A program made the position numbers and the translations under genes. This document shows positions 19,863 through 28,699 of a stretch of 64,000 nt of DNA, one piece after another. The stretch is from DASUPK01 sp963774305 (lineage in GTDB: Bacteria; Actinomycetota; Thermoleophilia; Solirubrobacterales; 70-9): the NCBI GenBank assembly GCA_963774305.1, contig CAVZEM010000008.1, forward strand, positions 124,001 to 188,000, in the 5' to 3' direction. The notes under the pieces are model-generated. The model ran no database searches. It saw nothing but the letters and a program-made list of their open reading frames with translations, and was not told the DNA's origin. Every line of letters begins with the position of its first letter. The stretch's first letter is position 1.

Positions 19863-21527
19863 ATGTCAACCGTCGAGAAGCCCACCGGAGTCAAGACCCA
19901 CGAGGTCACCAACCAGCCGCCTCCCCTGGCCGACTACAACGTCTTCGAGTCCGACACGGTGATGAAGGAGGCCGTGCGCCGGGAGGGCGCCGACTGGGCC
20001 GTCGGCAAGATCTCCGAGGTCGGCGAGATCGCCGGCCGCGGCGACGTGATCGAGCTCGGGCGGCTCGCCAACGAGAACCCGCCGAAGCTCCGCACCCACG
20101 ACCGTTACGGGAACCGGGTCGACATCCCGGAGTTCCATCCCTCCTGGCACGAGCTGATGCGACTCGGCATCTCGCACGAGCTCCACTCCCTGCCCTGGCG
20201 CGACCCGCAACCCGGGGCGCACGTGGCCCGCGCCGCCGCCTTCATGTGCTTCTCGCAGGCCGAGGCCGGGGTAGGCTGCCCGATCTCCATGACCTACTCC
20301 GTGGTCCCGGCGCTGCGCAAGCAGCCCGAGCTGGCCGAGGAGTGGGAGCCGCGGATCCTCTCCGACGTCTACGACCCGCGTCAGATCGCCGCCTCCGAGA
20401 AGGAGGGCTCGCTGTTCGGCATGGGGATGACCGAGAAGCAGGGCGGTTCCGACGTCCGCGCCAACACCACGGTCGGCAAGCCGATCAACGGCGGTGGCCC
20501 GGGGGCGGAGTACGAGATCACCGGTCACAAGTGGTTCTTCTCCGCGCCGCAGTGCGACGCGTTCCTCGTCCTCGCCCAGGCCGAGGGGGGCGTCTCCTGC
20601 TTCCTGATGCCGCGCCGGCTGCCCGACGGCGAGCTCAACCGCTTCCGGCTGCAGCGGCTCAAGGACAAGCTCGGCAACCGCTCGAACGCCTCCTCGGAGA
20701 TCGAGTTCGACGGCGCCTGGACTCGCCTGGTGGGCGAGGAGGGCGCGGGAGTGCGGACGATCATCGAGATGGTCAACCACACCCGGCTCGACTGCGCGAC
20801 CGGCAGCGCCACCGGAATGCGGGCCGGAGTCGCGCAGGCGATCAACCACGCCTCGCACCGGGTCACCTTCGGCAAGGTGCTCGTCGAGCAGCCGCTGATG
20901 CAGAACGTGCTCGCGGACCTGGCGGTCGAGTCAGAGGCCGCGACGATCAGCTCTCTCCGCCTCGCCCGCGCCTACGACGAGGCGATCGCCGGCGACGACG
21001 AGGCGCAGGCCTTCAAGCGGATCGCCAACGCCGTGCTCAAGTACTGGATCTCCAAGCGGGCACCGAGCCACGCCGTCGAGTGCCTCGAGAGCCTGGGCGG
21101 GAACGGCTACGTCGAGGAGTCGGGGATGCCCCGTCTCTACCGCGAGGCCCCGCTCGCCTCGATCTGGGAGGGCTCCGGCAACGTGCAGTGCCTCGACGTG
21201 CTGCGGGCGATGGTCAAGAACCCGAACTCGGTGGACGCGTTCTTCGCCGAGGTCGGCGAGGGCGCGGGTGAGCCGCGCCTCGACGCCTACCTCTCGAAGC
21301 TGCGCAAGGACCTCCAGGACATGAACGGGATCGAGTCCAGAGCGCGGCAGCTGGTCGAGCGGATGGCGCTTGCCCTGCAGGGCTCGCTGCTGCTGCGCTT
21401 CGGCGATGAGGCGGTGGCGGACGCGTTCGTCGCGTCGCGCCTCGCCGGCGACTGGGGCCACGCGTTCGGCACGCTGCCCGCCGGGACAGATTTCGCCCGG
21501 ATCATCGACCGGCACAGAGCGGCCTAG
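19863..21527 (+). CDS. aidB: AidB-like acyl-CoA dehydrogenase
   Basis: The 554-residue length and sequence landmarks match AidB more closely than ordinary acyl-CoA dehydrogenases: ELGRLANENPPKL near residue 63, FHPSWHELM near 90, AEAGVGCPISMTYSVVPAL near 135, GMGMTEKQGGSDVRANTT near 185, GHKWFFSAPQCDAFLVLAQA near 220, LKDKLGNRSNASSEIEF near 270 and LYREAPLASIWEGSGN near 425. In E. coli AidB is a flavoprotein induced by alkylating agents. Here the neighbours (TetR regulator, enoyl-CoA hydratase) suggest acyl-CoA metabolism at least as strongly. FAD-binding and tetramer contacts are present by homology. Confidence 0.9.
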   Translation: MSTVEKPTGVKTHEVTNQPPPLADYNVFESDTVMKEAVRREGADWAVGKISEVGEIAGRGDVIELGRLANENPPKLRTHDRYGNRVDIPEFHPSWHELMRLGISHELHSLPWRDPQPGAHVARAAAFMCFSQAEAGVGCPISMTYSVVPALRKQPELAEEWEPRILSDVYDPRQIAASEKEGSLFGMGMTEKQGGSDVRANTTVGKPINGGGPGAEYEITGHKWFFSAPQCDAFLVLAQAEGGVSCFLMPRRLPDGELNRFRLQRLKDKLGNRSNASSEIEFDGAWTRLVGEEGAGVRTIIEMVNHTRLDCATGSATGMRAGVAQAINHASHRVTFGKVLVEQPLMQNVLADLAVESEAATISSLRLARAYDEAIAGDDEAQAFKRIANAVLKYWISKRAPSHAVECLESLGGNGYVEESGMPRLYREAPLASIWEGSGNVQCLDVLRAMVKNPNSVDAFFAEVGEGAGEPRLDAYLSKLRKDLQDMNGIESRARQLVERMALALQGSLLLRFGDEAVADAFVASRLAGDWGHAFGTLPAGTDFARIIDRHRAA

Positions 21528-21535
21528 CGGCCACC

Positions 21536-21622
21536 AGGCCGCGCCACTTTGGAGCGGAGCGCGAAGCGCGTAGCGACTTATGTTGGGCGGCCGCTTGTGG
21601 CCGCGATCTGATGGCGAAGCCG
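21536..21622 (+). repeat. Structured dispersed element, copy d
   Basis: Reads hairpin 1 (CCGCGCC with GGAGCGG, one mismatch), hairpin 2 (GCGC-GAA-GCGC), the box TAGCGACTTA (21571-21580), hairpin 3 (GCGGCC with GGCCGC) and GGC-GAA-GCC (21613-21621). It starts 8 bases after the aidB stop and ends 15 bases before the hydratase start, so it lies inside a probable operon and could affect its message. Confidence 0.78.
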
Positions 21623-21637
21623 AGAGGAGCTGCCTGA

Positions 21638-22451
21638 ATGGACTACGAGACCCTGCGCTACGAGCGCGACGGGCACGTCACCGTGCTCACCTACGACCGG
21701 CCCGATCACCGCAACGCGGTCAGCCGCCAGATGAACCGTGAGCTCCACGATGCATGGCAGCGATTCCGAGACGCCGAGGACGAGTTCGTCCTCGTGATCA
21801 CCGGCGAGGGCGACGCCTTCTGCGCCGGCTGGGACCTGGAGGACGCCGCCGAGCTCGGCGAGGGCGGTCAGCCCGACTGGGATCAGTTCAAGACCTCGAT
21901 CTACAACACGCCGGGCGAGTGCGGCTACACGCGAAGGGTCGACGTCTTCAAACCCGTGATCGCCGCCGTCAACGGCTGGGCGGTCGCCGCCGGGCTCGAG
22001 AACGCCCTACTCGCCGACATCCGGATCGCCGCCGAGAACACCGTCTTCGGCGCGCTCGAGCGGCGCTGGAACATCGTCGGCGGGGATGGCATGAACGTCC
22101 GGCTGAGCCTGGCCGTCGGCTACGGCCGGGCCATGGAGATTGATCATCACGGGCCGGCCGGTCGACGCCGAGGAGGCGCTGCGCATCGGGCTGGCCAATG
22201 AGGTCGTGCCGGAGGGCAAGTCGCTGGAGAGGGCGATGGAGCTGGCGCATCAGATCGCCGAGCTGCCCCAGGGCGCGATCCGCTCGGACAAGGAGACCAT
22301 GGTCCGCAACGTCGGGAGGACCTACGAGGAGCAATTGCGCCAGGAGGCCGAGAACACGATCTCGATGTTCGCCCGGCGCGACTCCCACGCCATCGGGGCC
22401 CGCGCCTTCAAGGAGAAGCGGACCCCGGAGTGGCCTAACCACGGGCTCTAG
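21638..22451 (+). pseudogene. Enoyl-CoA hydratase/isomerase, frame broken by one base
   Basis: The first frame (21638-22140) encodes crotonase residues including RPDHRNAVS, VITGEGDAFCAGWDLEDAAE for the oxyanion hole and AAVNGWAVAAGLENALLADI. The second frame continues with MIITGRPVDAEEALRIGLANEV to the normal C-terminus at 22451. Reading GAGATTGATC (22136-22145) with one T fewer restores a single 270-residue protein with the usual AMEMIITGRPV. The product would hydrate enoyl-CoA esters in beta-oxidation, next to the dehydrogenase upstream. Because everything else is intact, a sequencing error or a very recent mutation is likelier than old decay. The strong GAGAGGAG site precedes the start. 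Confidence 0.8.
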
Positions 22452-22558
22452 CGGGCGCGGCGCTTCCTGATGATCCGGACCCGGCGGGTCTCTGCGGCGC
22501 GGCGCTGCTGCTCGGTCCGATGGGCGTGATTGGCGGTGTAGGTGAAGTTGGGGCTCAT
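22448..22558 (-). CDS. Basic 36-residue small protein
   Basis: From ATG 22558 the frame encodes a short basic protein that begins MSPNFTYTANHAHRTEQQ and ends in RVRIIRKRRAR. A strong ribosome site GGGAGGACC lies just upstream of the ATG. The stop overlaps the stop of the convergent hydratase gene. The basic, helical composition suggests a nucleic-acid or ribosome contact, but no family was recognised. The longer frame upstream on this strand runs through the promoter of the DUF2277 gene and is rejected. Confidence 0.45.
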   Translation of the reverse strand: MSPNFTYTANHAHRTEQQRRAAETRRVRIIRKRRAR

Positions 22559-22651
22559 TTCGGTCCTCCCGAGTCGGTGTGTACGTTTACTGAGACCAGG
22601 CGATGCTCGGAAACTCATCGGTCCCCGTGACGCCTGGGTAGGCTGAAGCCC

Positions 22652-22921
22652 ATGTGCAGAAACATCAGGCAACTCCATAACTTCGAGCCCCCCGCGAGCG
22701 CGGAGGAGGTCCACGACGCGGCGCTTCAGTTCGTCCGCAAGGTGAGCGGATCGACCAAGCCGTCGAAGGCGAACGCCGAGGCGTTCGATCGCGCCGTCGC
22801 CGAGGTCGCCGACTCCACGCGGAAGCTGCTCGATTCGCTGGTCACCAACGCGCCCCCGAAGAACCGGGAGGAAGAGGCGGCCAAGCGTCGGGCGAAGTAC
22901 GAAGCTCGGTTCGCCGCTTAG
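22652..22921 (+). CDS. DUF2277 family protein
   Basis: The 89-residue protein has the DUF2277 hallmark start MCRNIRQLHNFEPPAS, then a helical domain with EVHDAALQFVRKVSGSTKPSKAN and a charged C-terminus ending AKRRAKYEARF. The invariant N-terminal Cys-Arg-Asn-Ile is the main recognition point. The family is common in actinobacteria and other soil bacteria and has no known function. The gene is monocistronic; its stop overlaps the stop of the convergent flavin-binding protein gene by 4 bases. Confidence 0.88.
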   Translation: MCRNIRQLHNFEPPASAEEVHDAALQFVRKVSGSTKPSKANAEAFDRAVAEVADSTRKLLDSLVTNAPPKNREEEAAKRRAKYEARFAA

Positions 22922-23574
22922 GGACGAGACCAGCCGCGGACGCTGTCGGGGACCGGCAGGTCCTGAGTCAGATCGGGTGCCGAAATCGGATCGCCCGTGC
23001 CGCTGGTGAGGGGCAGCTGACCCGCCCAGTGGGGTAGGTCGAGATCGGCCTTCTCGTCGACCGGCGGCCCGGTTCTGACCTTTGCGGAGGCCTCCTCGAT
23101 CGGCAGCGACAGCACCCTGGTCGACTTCAGGTCGGTCGCGTCGGGACCCCGGACCTCCTCGGGGCGACCGGGAGCGATGTGCTCGACCACGGCCCTGAGC
23201 GCCGCCTCCTTCTCCTCCGGATCCGTGACCTCCTTTGCCGTCCCCAGCACCATCACGGAGCGGTAGTTGAGCGAGTGATGGAGGGCTGCGCGGGCCAGAA
23301 CCAGCTCGTCGACCAGCGTGGCCGTCAGGCAGCAGGCGGTGCCGTCGCCCAGCGCGCCGAGCATGCGGTTCCGACGAGCCCCATGCAGGAACAGGATCTC
23401 CCCCACGCGCGCGTGGATCGTCGGGATGACGAACGGCTGCCCGTCCTGGACGAACCCGACGTGACAGACCAGCGCCTCGTCCAGGATCGAATGCACGAGC
23501 TCGCGGTCATAGCTTCCGCGACCGGGCTTGCGGAAGATGCGCGTGCGCTCGGTCTGCTCGTACTCGGTGGGCAT
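22918..23574 (-). CDS. Pyridoxamine 5'-phosphate oxidase-like flavin-binding protein
   Basis: The 218-residue protein has the FMN-binding split-barrel fold of the PNPOx-like group. Landmarks are RELVHSILDEALVCHVGFVQ near residue 25, PFVIPTIHARVGEILFLHGA near 45-65, the mid-protein strand LARAALHHSLNYRSVMVLG near 112 and a late region with acidic helices. Members with this layout bind FMN or heme and often reduce nucleotides or antibiotics; nitroimidazole-resistance proteins are relatives. It is unlike true PdxH, which is present separately at 61475-62092. No operon partner is visible. Confidence 0.8.
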   Translation of the reverse strand: MPTEYEQTERTRIFRKPGRGSYDRELVHSILDEALVCHVGFVQDGQPFVIPTIHARVGEILFLHGARRNRMLGALGDGTACCLTATLVDELVLARAALHHSLNYRSVMVLGTAKEVTDPEEKEAALRAVVEHIAPGRPEEVRGPDATDLKSTRVLSLPIEEASAKVRTGPPVDEKADLDLPHWAGQLPLTSGTGDPISAPDLTQDLPVPDSVRGWSRP

Positions 23575-23648
23575 CGGCCGATGGTAGGCGCGAGTCCACT
23601 CACGGCGAGGAGGAATTCAGCTGCCGGAGTACGCCAGTGCGGAGTACG

Positions 23649-24881
23649 TCACCCGGCGAGCCAGTTCGCGTCGAGCTTGCGGATGACCGCCTCCGAGAGC
23701 CGGACCGCGTCGGCGACCGTGCCGTAGTCGACCCTGTCGGGCGTGTCCGTCCTCCAGTGGTAGTTGGAGGGGTTCTTCCACTGATTGCAGGAGGCGACCG
23801 AGACGCACTGGTAACCGGCGGCCAACGGGAAGATGCCGTCGGTCGCGTTGCGCAGTCGCAGCTCACGGAAGGGCATCTCGATGCCGAGCTCCTCGGCGGT
23901 GGAGTCGAGCAGCTCGAGCGACGGCGCCGGATACTCGCGCAGGTTCAGCATCCCCTCCCCGCGCAGGACGAGCAGGTTGGGCGAGCCCACCGTGTCGAGG
24001 CAGAGGAAGAAGGTCCGGTCGGCGGGCAGCTCGGCGGCGTGCCGCTCCATGAACAGTCCCATGCCCTCGCAGAGCGCCTCCTCGGAGGTGGAGAGGAAGA
24101 GGACCCGGGTGTTCTCGGGCGGCCGCTCGGCGAGCGCCCGCGCGATCGCGAGTTGGGCGATGCAGCCGGTGCCGTTGTCGTTCGCGCCGGGCACCACCTC
24201 TCCGGCGCCGATGTGAGCCATGAAGGCCGAGCTGCCGGCCGAGAGGAACGTCCCGAGCCCCGTCAGCTTCCGGCTGCCGAGCGCGGCGCCGGCCGCGACC
24301 ACGGCGGGACCGGCGACCGTCGGCCACATCAGAGGGGGGCTGGTGTCGTTGTCCTCGAAGACCCATGGCGCGTTCTCGCCCACCGCCTCCGTGATCGCCG
24401 GGTTGAAGAAGAACGCGGTGTGGGCGGCGTCGTGGTGCGCCATCAGGACGATCGTCCGCTCGGCATCGGCCGGGCCGATCTCGGCAAGCACGTGGTGTGC
24501 GCTTCGCTTGGGCAGCAGTCGCCGGAACCGTCTCCGTCCCGGAGGGAGCTCGTCCGCGATCAGCGCCGCGGCGGCGGCCCCGGTCAGCGCGGCGAGCGCC
24601 CGGGTGGCGCGTCCGCCACGCCGAGCCGCGAGTCCCGCCACCGCACCGGCACCCGCCAGCAGGCCGATCGGCCACCAGAACGTCCCATTGGCCTCGGGCT
24701 CCTCCTCGACTCGCGCGTCCCGGGCACCGGCCTCGCGCAGCGCGGCGGCGAGCCACTCCGCGGCACGCCGCTCACCCTCGGTAGCCGACTCGCGCTCCCC
24801 CGAGCAGAGCTCTTCGAGACGCTCGCGCATCCAGGCGGCGTCGGGCGGCGAGGAGATCTCCGGCGGTGCCTCCGTGGCCAT
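23649..24881 (-). CDS. Membrane-anchored M28 family zinc aminopeptidase
   Basis: The 410-residue protein contains the M28 metal set: HHDAAHT near residue 148, GANDNGTG with the bridging Asp near 233, TSEEALCEGM with the catalytic Glu pair near 268, LDTVGSPN near 295 and HWRTDTPDRVDYGTV with the last His near 380. Hydrophobic segments at about 66-85, 92-110 and 195-225 suggest that it is held in the membrane. The M28 family removes N-terminal residues from peptides. The start lies 37 bases from that of the divergent M50 protease, so two proteases share one control region. Confidence 0.87.
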   Translation of the reverse strand: MATEAPPEISSPPDAAWMRERLEELCSGERESATEGERRAAEWLAAALREAGARDARVEEEPEANGTFWWPIGLLAGAGAVAGLAARRGGRATRALAALTGAAAAALIADELPPGRRRFRRLLPKRSAHHVLAEIGPADAERTIVLMAHHDAAHTAFFFNPAITEAVGENAPWVFEDNDTSPPLMWPTVAGPAVVAAGAALGSRKLTGLGTFLSAGSSAFMAHIGAGEVVPGANDNGTGCIAQLAIARALAERPPENTRVLFLSTSEEALCEGMGLFMERHAAELPADRTFFLCLDTVGSPNLLVLRGEGMLNLREYPAPSLELLDSTAEELGIEMPFRELRLRNATDGIFPLAAGYQCVSVASCNQWKNPSNYHWRTDTPDRVDYGTVADAVRLSEAVIRKLDANWLAG

Positions 24882-24918
24882 CCCGGAAAACTACCCGGCG
24901 CTCCCTAACATCACTGCC

Positions 24919-26106
24919 ATGGCCGGCGGCGGTGTCACGCTGTTTCGCATCAGAGGCATCAGGATCGCGGTGGACTACTCGTGGTTCGTCGTCCTCTTCC
25001 TGATCATCTTCTGGCTCACCAGCTTCTACCGCGATGTACTGGACTCGCCCTCCGGTGACTCCGCGCCCTACGTGCTGGCCGTCGCCAGCGCCGTTCTCTT
25101 CTTCGCCTCGATCCTGCTCCACGAGCTCGGGCACGCCTTCGTTGCGCGGCGCCACGGCATTGGCGTCTCCGGGATCACCCTGTGGATGTTCGGAGGATTC
25201 GCCCGCCTGGAGAAGGACTCGGACACGCCGGGGACCGAGTTCAAGATCGCGATCGCGGGGCCGGTCGTCACCGCGGCGATCGTCGTCGCCTGCGCGGTGG
25301 CCGGGCTGCTGCTCGCCGGGAGCCACGAGTTCCGCAACGCCGCGCTGACCCAGGGCGACACGCGCACGTCAGGCCTCGCCGCCCTGGTGAGCTGGCTCGG
25401 CAGCATCAACCTCCTCGTCCTGATCTTCAACCTGATCCCCGCCTTCCCCCTGGACGGCGGCCGCGTCGCCCGCGCGATCGCCTGGTGGCGGACGGGCAGC
25501 CGCAGCACCGGGACCCGCTTCGCCGCCACGCTCGGTGAGTGGTTCGGCCTGTTCCTGATCCTCGCCGGACTCGGCTACTTCTTGGTCTACCGGGGGGACC
25601 TCCTCGGCGGCGTCTGGCTCACCTTCGTCGGGTTCATCCTCCGCGGCGCCGCCAAGGCGGCGATCGCGCAAACGGAGGTGACCAGCCGGATCGAGGGGAT
25701 CTCCGTCGCGGACGTGATGGACCGCGACCCGGTCGCGATCCCCGAGGGAGCCTCCATCGAGCAGGCGCTCGACGAGTACTTCCTGCGGTATCGCTCGCCC
25801 TGGTTCCCGGTGGTAGACCGGGCGCAGCACTTCGTCGGCCTGGTGGACCGCGGCGCCGCCGACAATGTGCCCGCGGTCGAGCGAACCTCGTCCTTGGTCG
25901 GGGACGTCCTCGCGCGAGACAGCGGGACGCTGACGATCGGGGAGAACGAGCCGCTCGAATCCGTGCTCGGCAACGAGGCCCTGCGGCGCCTCGGGGCGCT
26001 GATCGCGACCGACGCGGAGGGCCGCATCCGAGGCGTGCTGACGATCGATGCGATCGGGAGAGCCCTCCGTCCAGTCGCTCCCGGAAGCGCGGATACGAAC
26101 CTCTAG
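24919..26106 (+). CDS. Site-2 protease (M50) with C-terminal CBS domains
   Basis: About 395 residues from ATG 24919; a longer frame starting further upstream runs antisense through the M28 gene and is rejected. The zinc motif HELGHAFVARRHG lies near residue 68 in a membrane span, and the second motif NLIPAFPLDGGRVARA near 175. Five or so spans cover residues 15-245. Two CBS domains follow (ADVMDRDPVAIPEGASIEQAL and VGDVLARDSGTLTIGENEPL). Such intramembrane proteases cut membrane-bound substrates such as anti-sigma factors; the CBS pair may sense adenosine nucleotides. The substrate is unknown. Confidence 0.9.
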   Translation: MAGGGVTLFRIRGIRIAVDYSWFVVLFLIIFWLTSFYRDVLDSPSGDSAPYVLAVASAVLFFASILLHELGHAFVARRHGIGVSGITLWMFGGFARLEKDSDTPGTEFKIAIAGPVVTAAIVVACAVAGLLLAGSHEFRNAALTQGDTRTSGLAALVSWLGSINLLVLIFNLIPAFPLDGGRVARAIAWWRTGSRSTGTRFAATLGEWFGLFLILAGLGYFLVYRGDLLGGVWLTFVGFILRGAAKAAIAQTEVTSRIEGISVADVMDRDPVAIPEGASIEQALDEYFLRYRSPWFPVVDRAQHFVGLVDRGAADNVPAVERTSSLVGDVLARDSGTLTIGENEPLESVLGNEALRRLGALIATDAEGRIRGVLTIDAIGRALRPVAPGSADTNL

Positions 26107-26182
26107 CGATCCCTCGGTTCATCCAGGGCTACGCACTACTACCAATGCCCGAGGGTGAGGCGCTCGATTAGGCTCGCCACTC

Positions 26183-26950
26183 ATGAGGGAGAAGCGAGGC
26201 GCCCGCCGCCTTTGTGTACTCGCCGCAGCGCTGTTCGTCGCCGCGCTGCTTCCGGCGGCCGCCCGAGCCGAGACCCACACCTTCCTCAACCTCACCAACC
26301 TCGTTCCCGCAGGCGGAGCTGGGACCTCTGGCCCGTCATTCCCGGTGTTTCCGTCGAGCATCGCCGTCTCGGGGCTATCAGGGACCGTCAGCAAGGCGAC
26401 GGTGACCCTGATCGGTTACGAGTCCTCCAGCCCGGACGACGCGGACGTCGTGGCCAGAGGGCCGAATGGACAGTCGGTCATGCTGATGTCCGACGCATGT
26501 GGGGAGACCAATCTTGGTGTGCCCGTGAGCTTCTCGGCTGTCGGTGAGAACTGGACCTTCGACGACGCGGCCCCGACCTTCATCCCCAACGGAGGGCAGT
26601 GCGGCCTGAATCAGACAACCAGCTTCAAGCCGTCGAACTATCTTGGGAACACCGGTGAGCCCGACGATCTGAGCCCGAGTGGGGGCCCACCGCCTCCCTA
26701 CTTCAATGCGCTCTCGTTCATGGCGGGTGGGTCCGCCAACGGGACGTGGAGCCTCTTCATGGTCGACGACAACGCTGACTGCTGCTTCGGCTTCGGCATC
26801 TCGGGCTGGGCGCTCACGCTGGAGGTGCAGCCGCCGCCAGCCGCAACGGGGGCACCTCCGACGACCGGGCAGACGGCCGCGGTGCCCAAGAAGTGCAAGA
26901 CGAAGGGCAAGAAGGCCACCGCGGCCAAGAAGTGCAAGAAGCGGAGATAG
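26183..26950 (+). CDS. Secreted P-domain-like protein with Lys/Cys-rich tail
   Basis: The 255-residue protein has a signal peptide (LCVLAAALFVAALLPAAARA). A beta-rich domain follows, with SSIAVSGLSGTVSKATVTL and a late NGTWSLFMVDDNADCC and GFGISGWALTLEV, in the manner of proprotein-convertase P-domains. A Pro/Thr linker leads to a tail KKCKTKGKKATAAKKCKKRR. This tail type recurs in other secreted proteins of the window. The protein is probably at the cell surface or released. It precedes sdhA by 41 bases but is unlikely to be part of that complex. Confidence 0.75.
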   Translation: MREKRGARRLCVLAAALFVAALLPAAARAETHTFLNLTNLVPAGGAGTSGPSFPVFPSSIAVSGLSGTVSKATVTLIGYESSSPDDADVVARGPNGQSVMLMSDACGETNLGVPVSFSAVGENWTFDDAAPTFIPNGGQCGLNQTTSFKPSNYLGNTGEPDDLSPSGGPPPPYFNALSFMAGGSANGTWSLFMVDDNADCCFGFGISGWALTLEVQPPPAATGAPPTTGQTAAVPKKCKTKGKKATAAKKCKKRR

Positions 26951-26991
26951 GGGCGCAGGCTTCTCAGCTCCCTCCGCTATAGGATCGGGCC

Positions 26992-28680
26992 GTGCCGGAC
27001 CACGACGTACTCGTGATCGGGGCGGGCCTCGCGGGACAGCGGGCCGCGCTTGCCGCTGCGGAGCAGGGCGTCTCCGTGGGGATCATCAGCAAGGTCCACC
27101 CGGTTCGCTCGCACTCCAACGCCGCGCAGGGCGGAATCAACGCCGCGCTCCAGGAGGACGACAGCTGGGAGTCGCACGCCTTCGACACCATCAAGGGCTC
27201 CGACTACCTCGCCGACCAGGACGCGGTCGAGATCATGTGCAAGGCGGCGCCTGAGGAGCTGCTGCACCTCGAGCACCTCGGTGTGACTTTCCACCGCAAC
27301 GAGGAGGGCAAGCTCGGCACCCGCGCATTCGGCGGGGCCTCCGCGGCTCGCACCTACTACGTCGCCGACATCACCGGCCAGGCGATCATGCACGTCCTCT
27401 ACGAGCAGCTCATGAAGTTCTCCGACGATGTCGCCCGCTACGAGGAGTACTTCACGACCTCATTGGCCATGGATGATGCGGGCAACTGCGTCGGGGCGAT
27501 CTGCCGCAACGTCCGCGACGGTTCCATGGAGCACTTCGGCGCGAAGGCCGTGATCCTGGCGACCGGCGGTGACGGGCAGGTCTGGCAACCGACGACGAAC
27601 GCGCTGATCTGCACCGGCGACGGGATGGCCCAGGCCTACCGGGTCGGGGCGAAGCTGATGGACATGGAGATGGTCCAGTACCACCCGACCACGCTGGCCG
27701 GCAAGGGCTTTCTGATCACCGAGGGCGCCCGCGGCGAGGGCGCCCACCTGCTCAACGCAAACGGCGAGCGCTTCATGGAGAAGTACGCGCCGAACAAGAT
27801 GGAGCTGGCCTCCCGCGACGTCGTCTCTCGAGCCGAGCAGACCGAGATCAACGAGGGCCGCGGCTTCCCGGACGGCACGGTGGCGCTCGACATCACGGTG
27901 GTGCCGCGCAAGCGCATCCACGAGGCGCTCCGCGAGATCGTCCTGGTGGGCCGGGACTTCGCCGGGGTGGACATAACCAAGGAGCCGATCCACATCAAGC
28001 CCGGCAACCACTATGCGATGGGCGGCGTCAAGACCGACACCGAGGGGCGCACCAACGTCCCCGGCCTCTACGCAGCCGGGGAGGTCGCGTGCGTCTCGGT
28101 CCACGGCGGGAACCGCCTCGGCGCCAACTCGCTGCTCGACACCCTGATCTTCGGCCGCCGGTCCGGCGTGGACGCCGCCGAGCGCGCCAAGGGACGCGAG
28201 CCGGTGCACCCCCCACACGCCGCCCAGGACGCCGATGAGGCCCGGATCGCCGAGATACTCGGGCGCGAGAAGGGCTCGGGCCGCCGGGTCTCGGAGATTC
28301 GCAGGGAGATGGGCGAGACGATGGACAAGCACGTCGCCGTCTTCCGCGACGCGGAGGGCCTCAACGCCGCCCTGGAGACCATCAGGCGCCTGAAGGAGGA
28401 GGCGAAGAGCTGCTACGTCGACGACAAGACCTCGGTCTTCAACCAGGACGTGTTGGGAGCGATCGAGCTCGAGTACATGCTCGACTGCGCCGAGTGCACC
28501 TGCGTGGCGGCGATCCACCGCACCGAGAGCCGCGGGGCGCAGTTCCGAACCGACTTCCCGGAGCGAAACGACGAGGAGTGGCTCAAGCACATCGACCTCA
28601 CCCGGACCGACGACGGGCCGGAGATCAGCTACTCCGAGGTGACGATCACCCAGTGGGAGCCCCAGGAGCGGACCTACTAG
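26992..28680 (+). CDS. sdhA: Succinate dehydrogenase/fumarate reductase flavoprotein subunit
   Basis: The 562-residue protein starts at GTG 26992. It shows the FAD-binding site GAGLAGQRAALAAAEQG, the covalent-FAD region RSHSNAAQGGINAAL, substrate residues in FHRNEEGKLGTRAFGG, catalytic His/Arg in QYHPTTLAGKGFLITEGARGE and the C-terminal FAD contact GEVACVSVHGGNRLGANSLLD. It oxidises succinate to fumarate or the reverse. It is followed 19 bases later by sdhB and then by a CCG-domain subunit, giving an SdhABE-type complex with no heme-binding membrane subunit in the operon. Confidence 0.96.
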   Translation: MPDHDVLVIGAGLAGQRAALAAAEQGVSVGIISKVHPVRSHSNAAQGGINAALQEDDSWESHAFDTIKGSDYLADQDAVEIMCKAAPEELLHLEHLGVTFHRNEEGKLGTRAFGGASAARTYYVADITGQAIMHVLYEQLMKFSDDVARYEEYFTTSLAMDDAGNCVGAICRNVRDGSMEHFGAKAVILATGGDGQVWQPTTNALICTGDGMAQAYRVGAKLMDMEMVQYHPTTLAGKGFLITEGARGEGAHLLNANGERFMEKYAPNKMELASRDVVSRAEQTEINEGRGFPDGTVALDITVVPRKRIHEALREIVLVGRDFAGVDITKEPIHIKPGNHYAMGGVKTDTEGRTNVPGLYAAGEVACVSVHGGNRLGANSLLDTLIFGRRSGVDAAERAKGREPVHPPHAAQDADEARIAEILGREKGSGRRVSEIRREMGETMDKHVAVFRDAEGLNAALETIRRLKEEAKSCYVDDKTSVFNQDVLGAIELEYMLDCAECTCVAAIHRTESRGAQFRTDFPERNDEEWLKHIDLTRTDDGPEISYSEVTITQWEPQERTY

Positions 28681-28699
28681 ATGAGTAGGGTTGAGAGGC

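Noticed and set aside
24220..24918. Upstream extension of the M50 protease frame
   Set aside because: It is antisense to the M28 peptidase; the M50 protein starts naturally at ATG 24919.
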